64,000 nucleotides of DNA from Deltaproteobacteria bacterium (lineage in GTDB: Bacteria; Desulfobacterota; DSM-4660; Desulfatiglandales; Desulfatiglandaceae). Within the stretch, counting starts at the first letter, position 1; each line of letters begins with the position of its first letter. Both the position numbers and the translations under genes were made by a program. Positions 16,829 through 23,806 of the stretch are shown here, piece by piece. A model generated the notes under the pieces. The model did not search any database, was not told the DNA's origin, and saw nothing but the letters and a program-made list of their open reading frames with translations. The stretch is from positions 1 to 64,000 of the forward strand of contig JAFDIV010000014.1 in the NCBI GenBank assembly GCA_019307815.1, given 5' to 3'.

Positions 16829-18100
16829 ATGAAGAATTTATACAGGTTTGCAGTTTTGTTTGCGTTTCTAGCGGTACTTGCTTTCACCACCACTTCTGTG
16901 GCAGTGGACAAGATTGTAATTGGCCACCCTGCCTGCCTGTCGGGAAAATATGCCAAAGCGGGTGAGCAGGCTGTTGGAGGCATAAAGGCATGTGTGGACT
17001 GGGTAAATAATGTCTACGGTGGGGTAAGCATTGGGGGCAAGAAGGTTCCTCTAGTTTATAAGTATTATGACTGCGAATCCAAAAAAGAGGCGGTAACAAG
17101 CCTCATAGCACGACTGATCAATAGCGATAAGGTTCAGGTGGTGTTTGCCCCCTATAGCTCAGGCCTGACTTTAAGGGGAGCCCCGGTAGCCGAGAGCCGT
17201 AAAATGCTTTATATGGATCACGGAGGTGCCAACAACAAGATATTCCAGCAGGGTTTCAAATATGTGGTACAGACCATCGGACCTGCCACCAGGTATCATG
17301 AGGGAACTCTGAATATGATCCACAAAGTGGACCCATCTGCAAAAAAGGTGGCTCTCGCATATGAGGACAGTGAATTTGCGAAAATGGTTATGGTGGGTGC
17401 TGAAAAACGTGCAAAGGAGCTGGGCTTTGATGTGGTATTCAAACGGACTTATCCCAAAGGGGTGACGGATTTGACCCCGCTTCTTTCCGCTATGAAAGCA
17501 GCCCGTCCGGACTTCGTGTTAGGTGGCGGTCATTTTGAGGACGGACAGCTTTTTAACCGTCAGATGGCTGATCTTGATATCAACGTAAAGGCCCTTTCTC
17601 TGATCGCTGCGGCGACTTTGCCCGCATTCTATAAAGCCTTAACCACCATGGCCGAAGGTGTCATGGGGCCCTCCCACTGGGAGTATGGAGTTAAGTACTG
17701 CAAGGCCGAAGCCAAAAGGATAGGAATGATTTGGGTTGGACCTTCCCAGGACGAATTTGTTCGCCTATTCAAAAAGGCTCTGGGAAAGGATATTATTCCG
17801 GACTATCATGCGGCTGAAGCGGGTGCCCAGGTGCTGGCTTATGTCCTTGCGGTGGAAAAGTCCAATTCTACAAACTCGGACAAGGTTAGAAAGGCCCTCG
17901 GTGAGCTCAAGTTCATGTCCTTTTATGGCGGATGGGATATTGACGAAACAGGCTTACAGATAGGCCATTCCATGGTCGATGTACAATGGCAGGGCGGCAA
18001 ACGTGTAATAGTCTGGCCCGAAGAGGCCCAAACAGGGAAGCTCTATTATCCAATGCCGACCTTTAAAGAAAAAGCCAAAGGCAAACTAGCTATACCCTGA
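16829..18100 (+). CDS. Branched-chain amino acid-type ABC transporter, substrate-binding protein
   Basis: This 423-residue protein starts with a signal peptide (hydrophobic residues about 7-24, cleavage near SVAVD) followed by a type I periplasmic-binding fold of the LivK family, beginning IVIGHPACLSGKYAK. AAGG AGG precedes the ATG. It leads a livHMGF set in the same direction. The Liv family carries branched-chain amino acids but also amides, aromatic acids and other carboxylates; the adjacent acyl-CoA ligase favours an acid substrate here, which is inference. Confidence 0.87.
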   Translation: MKNLYRFAVLFAFLAVLAFTTTSVAVDKIVIGHPACLSGKYAKAGEQAVGGIKACVDWVNNVYGGVSIGGKKVPLVYKYYDCESKKEAVTSLIARLINSDKVQVVFAPYSSGLTLRGAPVAESRKMLYMDHGGANNKIFQQGFKYVVQTIGPATRYHEGTLNMIHKVDPSAKKVALAYEDSEFAKMVMVGAEKRAKELGFDVVFKRTYPKGVTDLTPLLSAMKAARPDFVLGGGHFEDGQLFNRQMADLDINVKALSLIAAATLPAFYKALTTMAEGVMGPSHWEYGVKYCKAEAKRIGMIWVGPSQDEFVRLFKKALGKDIIPDYHAAEAGAQVLAYVLAVEKSNSTNSDKVRKALGELKFMSFYGGWDIDETGLQIGHSMVDVQWQGGKRVIVWPEEAQTGKLYYPMPTFKEKAKGKLAIP

Positions 18101-18132
18101 TCCGCTGCCATACCCAGTGCCTTTCATTTTTC

Positions 18133-18172
18133 ACTCCTCCCGGCGGAATTATTTCCGGGGGGAGTAATTTCA
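18133..18172 (+). terminator. Stem-loop between the binding-protein gene and livH
   Basis: ACTCCTCCCGG at 18133-18143 pairs with CCGGGGGGAGT at 18155-18165 (one G-U pair) with an 11-base loop, followed by only a short AATTT run. Such stem-loops after transporter binding-protein genes often reduce read-through or protect the upstream mRNA, so the abundant binding protein can be made in excess of the membrane subunits. Confidence 0.5.
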
Positions 18173-18191
18173 AGATTCTTGGAGTCCCCAG

Positions 18192-19079
18192 ATGGTATTA
18201 GAACAGCTTACAGGAAATCTTCTGCAAGGCCTGGTGCTTGGGGCCGTTTATGGAATGGCCACTATGGGCCTGTCCCTTATTTTTGGTGTGTTAAAGGTGG
18301 TAAATGTAGGCCATGGGGCCTTTATAATGGTGGGCGCCTTTGTGACCCTTTGGGCCTTTACTACATTAGGGATGCCACCCCTTGTTGCGATCCCTTTGGC
18401 CTTTCTTATAGGGATGGGGCTGGGGTTCGTGTTTTATTACTCGGCCATTAAGAGATTGATTAAGGCTCCTGAGTTGGCCTCTCTCCTTGCCACATTCTCC
18501 ATAGGTATATTGCTTGAAGAAATCGTAAAATTGATTTTTGGCTCCGAATTCAGAGGATACAACTGGGTGGTACCCAAAATCGACCTTGGTGTAACAGTAT
18601 TGCCCATGTCAAAGCTCTATGCATTCATCGGCAGCATTATCATCGCCCTCCTTCTCTATCTTTGGTTCAACAAGACGCGTGCTGGCACAGCCATGCGAAG
18701 TGTCGTGGAGGATACTGAGGGGGCAAGAGTTTGTGGCGTCAATGTGGGCTGGGTTTATGCCAATAGTTTCGCCATTGGTATTGGCCTTACAGTGGCAAGT
18801 GGCGTTTTACTAACCATGTTCATACCAGTGGGAATTAACCCTTATATGGGAGGGGGGTATACCCTTAAGGCCTTCGTGATCGCGGTGCTTGGAGGGCTCT
18901 CTTCACCTTATGGAGCCTTCTTTGGTGGACTTGTCTTTGGCCTTATCGAAAATGGCTCCTATACCCTCTTTGCATTAATCCCTGGGGTTGAGCCATTTGC
19001 ACTTACCAGGTTCCTCTCTTTTGTAATGTTGCTGATCATCCTTTTGATAAGACCAACCGGTTTACTGAAAGCGAAGTGA
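18192..19079 (+). CDS. livH: Branched-chain amino acid-type ABC permease LivH
   Basis: LivH is one of the two membrane permeases of this transporter. The 295-residue protein has about eight hydrophobic segments and the family motif ALSLIFGV in variant form (GLSLIFGVLKVVNVGHGAF) plus AVLGGLSSPYGAFFGGLVFG near the C-terminus. The start overlaps no other gene; the end overlaps livM by four bases (GTGA). Confidence 0.9.
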   Translation: MVLEQLTGNLLQGLVLGAVYGMATMGLSLIFGVLKVVNVGHGAFIMVGAFVTLWAFTTLGMPPLVAIPLAFLIGMGLGFVFYYSAIKRLIKAPELASLLATFSIGILLEEIVKLIFGSEFRGYNWVVPKIDLGVTVLPMSKLYAFIGSIIIALLLYLWFNKTRAGTAMRSVVEDTEGARVCGVNVGWVYANSFAIGIGLTVASGVLLTMFIPVGINPYMGGGYTLKAFVIAVLGGLSSPYGAFFGGLVFGLIENGSYTLFALIPGVEPFALTRFLSFVMLLIILLIRPTGLLKAK

Positions 19080-20086
19080 AGACCATGAGAAAACAATCTG
19101 CTAAGTACAGCCCTTTTATCCCCGTACTTACTATTTATGTCCTCATATTCCTTATCGGAAAAGGGGTCTCGGGGATGTGGCAAGTTATGGCCATGTTGAC
19201 CTTTTACTGCGCCTTGGGTCAGGCCTTTAACATCTTTCTTGGGATGACGGGCTATGTGGATTTTGGCTATGTGGCATTTATGGGCGTCGGCACCTATGGG
19301 ATGGCCCTGACAATAACCCATTTGGCAGAGCGGGGTATTACTGGACCGGCCGTGATCGTCTTGGGAATGCTTTTAGCCCTGTTGTTCCCCACTCTTCTGT
19401 CCATGGCAGTTGGCGCAGTGGCCCTCAGACTCAGGGGCGCATATTTCGCCATAGCTACCATAGGAGTAAATGAAGGGTTCAGATATCTCATTGAGGGGGC
19501 CAAGATCTGGAACGGGTCCGAGGGCATCATTTTCATGTCCGAGCTTAACCGGGTATTGGGCAGGGAGGCTGCCAGCTCCCTGTCAACTTTCTGGGCCGAT
19601 GTTTTCCTTTTTGTTATAGCCACCCTTGCTGCCCTTGTAACCCTTTACTTCATGCGTACCAGGATAGGATATGCTCTTACCGCCCTTAGGGAAGATGAGG
19701 ACGCGGCAAAGGTCATGGGAATCAATGTGACCAAGTACAAGATCATGGCCTTCATCACCAGCGCGTGCTTCGCCGGATTGGTGGGTGCCGCATCCTGGGC
19801 ACTTAAAACACCATATGTGTTTCCGCCGGAAGTATTTGAAATCCATTATACTATTGAAGCAATTATTATTGTCCTTCTCGGGGGCGCCGGCACCCTTCTA
19901 GGTCCAGTAATCGGCGGGCTCATCTATGGGCTGTCCAAATACTACCTTTCTATTTTTCTGCCCGGCTTTCAATTACTGATATTTGCTCCTATTATAATTA
20001 TTATAATCGTGGCATTCCCTGAGGGAATAATGGGTATGGTAAAAGAAAAGGCCAAGGGATCGTCCCTTGCTCGCTTTATTGTATAG
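19076..20086 (+). CDS. livM: Branched-chain amino acid-type ABC permease LivM
   Basis: LivM is the second permease subunit. The 336-residue protein contains many hydrophobic helices and family segments such as GYVDFGYVAFMGVGTYGMA, TRIGYALTALREDEDAAKVMGINV and LLGGAGTLLGPVIGG. A GTG at 19076 overlapping the livH stop is the probable start, with an ATG at 19085 as alternative. It is followed nine bases later by livG. Confidence 0.9.
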   Translation: MKTMRKQSAKYSPFIPVLTIYVLIFLIGKGVSGMWQVMAMLTFYCALGQAFNIFLGMTGYVDFGYVAFMGVGTYGMALTITHLAERGITGPAVIVLGMLLALLFPTLLSMAVGAVALRLRGAYFAIATIGVNEGFRYLIEGAKIWNGSEGIIFMSELNRVLGREAASSLSTFWADVFLFVIATLAALVTLYFMRTRIGYALTALREDEDAAKVMGINVTKYKIMAFITSACFAGLVGAASWALKTPYVFPPEVFEIHYTIEAIIIVLLGGAGTLLGPVIGGLIYGLSKYYLSIFLPGFQLLIFAPIIIIIIVAFPEGIMGMVKEKAKGSSLARFIV

Positions 20087-20094
20087 GTGTTGTT

Positions 20095-20835
20095 ATGTCA
20101 TTACTTAGGCTTGAAAATGTGACAAAGCGGTTTGGCGGCCTTGTAGCAGTTGATAGAGTATCTCTTACGATAAACGAGGGAGAACGCGTTGGTATTGTTG
20201 GGCCCAATGGAAGTGGAAAAACCACCCTCTTCAATCTGATAAATGGTGTTTACATTCCAGACGAAGGGAGAGTCATCTTCAACGGCCAAGACATTACCCG
20301 GCTCCCCCCCTATAAAAGGGCGCCTTTAGGGGTGGGCCGGACATTCCAAATTCCCAGGCCATTTGCTTCGGCCACGGTCAGGGAAAATGTAGCAGTTGGT
20401 GCCATGTTCGGGACCATGGGTGGGCAACTGAGTGTGGATCAATGCTTGGACATGGCAGACCGATATATCAAACTCATGGGCCTTGAAGCTCATTCTGAAA
20501 AACCCGCAGGGAGTCTTACCCCTGTGGAAAAAAAACTGATGGAAATTGCAAGGGCTCTAGCCATGAAGCCACGGTTGCTCCTAATGGACGAGGCTATGGC
20601 TGGCATGCATCCTAAAGACATAGACGAAATGGTACAACTCATTAAGGACGTCTCCGATAAAGAAAACATTGCCGTGGTTGCCATGGTGGAGCATATTATG
20701 CGGGCCGTGGTAGGTCTTGTGGAAAGGGTGGTTGTACTGCATCAGGGATCCAAGCTGGTGGATTCAGCAACAAAAGAAGCTTTGGAAGATCCAAAGGTAG
20801 TGGAAGTTTACTTGGGTCATCCGCCGGAGGAATAA
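20095..20835 (+). CDS. livG: Branched-chain amino acid-type ABC ATPase LivG
   Basis: LivG is one of the two cytoplasmic ATPases. The 246-residue protein has Walker A GPNGSGKTT at 36-44 and the LivG segment GVGRTFQIPRPF. The usual signature is degenerate here: LTPVEKK stands where LSxGQxR is expected, and the Walker B segment reads LLMDEAMAGM rather than DEPxAG. The partner LivF has a full LSGGEQ signature, so the heterodimer may hydrolyse ATP mainly at one site. It precedes livF by three bases. Confidence 0.88.
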   Translation: MSLLRLENVTKRFGGLVAVDRVSLTINEGERVGIVGPNGSGKTTLFNLINGVYIPDEGRVIFNGQDITRLPPYKRAPLGVGRTFQIPRPFASATVRENVAVGAMFGTMGGQLSVDQCLDMADRYIKLMGLEAHSEKPAGSLTPVEKKLMEIARALAMKPRLLLMDEAMAGMHPKDIDEMVQLIKDVSDKENIAVVAMVEHIMRAVVGLVERVVVLHQGSKLVDSATKEALEDPKVVEVYLGHPPEE

Positions 20836-20838
20836 AGA

Positions 20839-21546
20839 ATGTTGCACGTAAAAGAATTGGAATCGGGTTACGGCCCCATGCAGGTGTTATGGAAGCCAAG
20901 CCTGAATGTGAAAGAGGGATCCATTACTTCCTTGCTGGGGCCTAATGGCGTTGGAAAAAGCACCTTCCTCATGACGGTGTTTGGCTCTGTGCAACCCTGG
21001 GCTGGACAAATCATTTACGATGGAGAAGATGTAACCCAATTGCCAACCCATATAAAAGTTGATAAAGGACTTACCCTAGTTCCAGAAGGGAAGCATCTTT
21101 TTGCAGGGATGACTGTGTATGAAAATCTTATCATGGGTGCTTACTTGAAACGAGCCCAGCAACACAAAGAGGAATCTCTTCAATTGGTTTACACATTGTT
21201 CCCTCGACTCAAGGAGAGAAGTAGACAGATGGCTGGATCTCTCAGTGGAGGGGAACAACAAATGGTTACTATCGCCCGGGCCCTTATGACTAAGCCAAAA
21301 ATGATCATGCTTGATGAACCGAGCCAAGGGCTTGCTCCCCTTTTGGTCAAGCAGGTCTTTGATACAATCGAAAAAATGAGAGCCCAGATGGGCCTGACAA
21401 TATTGCTCGTGGAACAAAATGCCGACGCTTCATTAGGGGCTGCAGATTACGTGTACGTTATGCACGAGGGGAAAATTAAAGCCGAAGGCACTCCCCAAGA
21501 AATCAAGAGTTCGGATGAAATAAGAGAGGCCTATCTGGGGCTATAG
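20839..21546 (+). CDS. livF: Branched-chain amino acid-type ABC ATPase LivF
   Basis: LivF is the second ATPase of the transporter. The 235-residue protein has Walker A GPNGVGKST, the signature LSGGEQQMVTIARAL, Walker B MIMLDEPSQGLAP and the switch His region LLVEQN. The start ATG follows the livG stop by three bases after GAGGAATAAAGA. It ends four bases before a convergent gene with no room for a long terminator. Confidence 0.9.
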   Translation: MLHVKELESGYGPMQVLWKPSLNVKEGSITSLLGPNGVGKSTFLMTVFGSVQPWAGQIIYDGEDVTQLPTHIKVDKGLTLVPEGKHLFAGMTVYENLIMGAYLKRAQQHKEESLQLVYTLFPRLKERSRQMAGSLSGGEQQMVTIARALMTKPKMIMLDEPSQGLAPLLVKQVFDTIEKMRAQMGLTILLVEQNADASLGAADYVYVMHEGKIKAEGTPQEIKSSDEIREAYLGL

Positions 21547-21550
21547 CAGC

Positions 21551-22426
21551 TTATTCTGTTCCCACATACACTGGCCTGAACCTGTCTTCATTCCACTCAA
21601 GTGCCTGTCTTATCTGTATAAGCATTCTTTCCTTGTCTTTTGGCATCTTACCTGAGACATCTATATAATTGGTATAGTGGTCACTGTGTATCTCTGAAGT
21701 CACCTCTAAATTCTCCACAATCCTTTGAGTCTCCTTCAGCACCTGATGCGGGGATAGGACCTGAAATCTTCCTTTCCTGATCTCATGTAAAAGCAAGGTA
21801 TTTATCTTGGGGAGGAATGTCCTGAAACGGATGAAATCCGGATCAATGGCATTCAAGGCCCTAGCCGTGGCCACGGCGTGATGTTCTGACCTCTCCACTC
21901 CACCTATACCCAAAATCACATACTCGCTCAGCTCTATGCCAGCCTCCTTTACCCAAAGGCCTGCCTCTATCTGCTGAGAAGCGGTGGTGCCTTTCTTGAT
22001 TCGCCTTAAGACCTCGTCGTCGCCGCTTTCCAGCCCCACATGGATGCGCGTCAATCCGCTCTCCTTCAATCGGATCAGATTTTGGAGTCCCTTTTGATGA
22101 ATATATTTGGATGAGCCGTAAACCGTTATCCTTTTAAGGCCGGGAAATACTCTATGGGCATAAGCGCATATCTCGGCCAGTTCATGGGTTGGCATAGCAA
22201 TGGTGTTGCCTGCCGGGAAAAAGAGGGTCTTTATTGTGTCTCCATAAATCCTCTTGGCTTCATCCAAATCCTCCTTGATCTCCCTCACAGGTCTCACTCT
22301 AAAAGGTGGGCCCTTTTTGTATACCATACAAAATGTGCACTTATTGTGGGGACAGCCCACCGTCGCCTGGATAAGGAGACTGTCTGCCTCACTAGGAGGC
22401 CTATATATGGGACCTTCATACCGCAT
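21551..22426 (-). CDS. Radical SAM protein of unknown function, Elp3-like
   Basis: The 291-residue protein binds a 4Fe-4S cluster through GCPHNKCTFC, a CX4CX2C arrangement rather than the common CX3CX2C. GLESGDDEVLRRIKKG and VILGIGGVERSE fit the Elp3/MiaB/NifB-like radical SAM fold. No cobalamin or other accessory domain is visible. It is monocistronic and convergent with livF. The substrate is not known. Confidence 0.75.
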   Translation of the reverse strand: MRYEGPIYRPPSEADSLLIQATVGCPHNKCTFCMVYKKGPPFRVRPVREIKEDLDEAKRIYGDTIKTLFFPAGNTIAMPTHELAEICAYAHRVFPGLKRITVYGSSKYIHQKGLQNLIRLKESGLTRIHVGLESGDDEVLRRIKKGTTASQQIEAGLWVKEAGIELSEYVILGIGGVERSEHHAVATARALNAIDPDFIRFRTFLPKINTLLLHEIRKGRFQVLSPHQVLKETQRIVENLEVTSEIHSDHYTNYIDVSGKMPKDKERMLIQIRQALEWNEDRFRPVYVGTE

Positions 22427-22548
22427 ACATTCAGGTATTTAGGGGTTTAGGCTGGTGGCATCTATTTTGCATCTTTACATTAAGTGAAGTCAACAGATTT
22501 GCCAGAAGCCAGATTAATATCGGGCAACTGAGAAAATTATTGGAGAAA

Positions 22549-23787
22549 ATGCCCCCCCTTTTGCGCAAACACGGTGTGAACTCGATCATGACAAAGGAAT
22601 CTGAGAGGCCACTATTGGAGAAGCTGGAGGCAGGCTATGGACTCCCCGTGCTCTCGCCGGTAGCCGTAAAACTGGTGGAACTAGCCTCTGATGAGTGCAG
22701 CTCGGCCCAGGATCTGGTCAAGGTGATTGAGAAAGACCCACCTCTGGCCTTGCGACTGGTAAGGCTTGCCAATAGTGCCTTTTTTAATCCCAGGGTGCCC
22801 ATAACCAGCTTAACGCAGGCCGTGATGCGCATCGGCTTTGACCGACTCAGGATAATGGCCCTGTCCATTTCCCTTCGCGAGACCTTCCCTCTAGGGAGGG
22901 TCGGGCCCCTGGACTATGAAAAATTCTGGAAGGTATCCCTTTATCGCGCCATAATTTCCAAATCCCTGGCCCCCTATTGTAAGTCAGTAGATCCCGAAGA
23001 GGCCTTTGTCGCAGGACTTATCATGGAGATAGGGCTACTAATCCTATTCGATATCTTCATAAAAGGCAAAATGGAAGATGTAAGCCTAAATTTGGAGCCC
23101 CTGGAGGACCTGCTCGCCTGGGAACGTGAGCAATTCGGCGTAGATCATAGGGAAGTGGGCATCTGTGCCCTGACCTATTGGAAATTCCCCAAATCCATTA
23201 TCCAATGCCAATGTCCTCAAGCCCCAGAGCAATTGGAGACAATCTCTAACGACCTATGCAAGATATTAGAGCTGGCCAGAATCTGCTCTCAGGTCCTGTT
23301 CCAGGAAGGAAGCGGGTTTAATACCATATTCCGGCAAGGTAAAAAAATACTCGGTTTGGACCACAGCGTCATGAACATGATAATCCTGAGCGCCTTTGAT
23401 CAAGTGGACCAATTAGCATCAGAACTCAATCTGGAAATGCATCGGGAGAGGGATCTATTAGGACTTATGGAAAAGGCAAACAAGGCCCTTAGCCAAATCT
23501 CAGAACGGATTGCACAGGGCTATGAAAAAGATGGGCCCAGATCTCTGCCCACACTACAAGGGATCGCACAAGACCATACCGTAGCCAATACGCTCCAGGC
23601 AGTGGCCCACGAAATCCGAAATCCTCTCACAGCAGTGGGAGGATTTGCGCGCAAGCTGGCCTCAATGCTGGATCCTCATTCAGAGGAAGGGAAATATATA
23701 AATGTCATCTTGGACGAGGCATTACGGTTGGAAAAACTGCTTTCACAAATGACCCAGGACCAATATCCCCCCTGCCCTCCTAGCTAA
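22549..23787 (+). CDS. HDOD-domain protein with C-terminal histidine phosphoacceptor domain
   Basis: Residues about 20-220 form an HDOD domain (LPVLSPVAVKLVELASD, DPPLALRLVRLANSAFF, VMRIGFDRLRIMALSIS), a signalling module related to HD phosphohydrolases but without their catalytic residues. A linker is followed by a HisKA dimerisation domain with the phosphoacceptor in AVAHEIRNPLTAVGGFARKL near residue 352. The protein then ends, about 412 residues, with no ATPase domain. Starts at TTG 22540, ATG 22549 and ATG 22588 are all possible; none has an ideal site. It converges with a large hybrid kinase, 20 bp away, which is a candidate phosphodonor. Confidence 0.75.
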   Translation: MPPLLRKHGVNSIMTKESERPLLEKLEAGYGLPVLSPVAVKLVELASDECSSAQDLVKVIEKDPPLALRLVRLANSAFFNPRVPITSLTQAVMRIGFDRLRIMALSISLRETFPLGRVGPLDYEKFWKVSLYRAIISKSLAPYCKSVDPEEAFVAGLIMEIGLLILFDIFIKGKMEDVSLNLEPLEDLLAWEREQFGVDHREVGICALTYWKFPKSIIQCQCPQAPEQLETISNDLCKILELARICSQVLFQEGSGFNTIFRQGKKILGLDHSVMNMIILSAFDQVDQLASELNLEMHRERDLLGLMEKANKALSQISERIAQGYEKDGPRSLPTLQGIAQDHTVANTLQAVAHEIRNPLTAVGGFARKLASMLDPHSEEGKYINVILDEALRLEKLLSQMTQDQYPPCPPS

Positions 23788-23806
23788 TCAGTTCCTTGGA
23801 GCCGCC

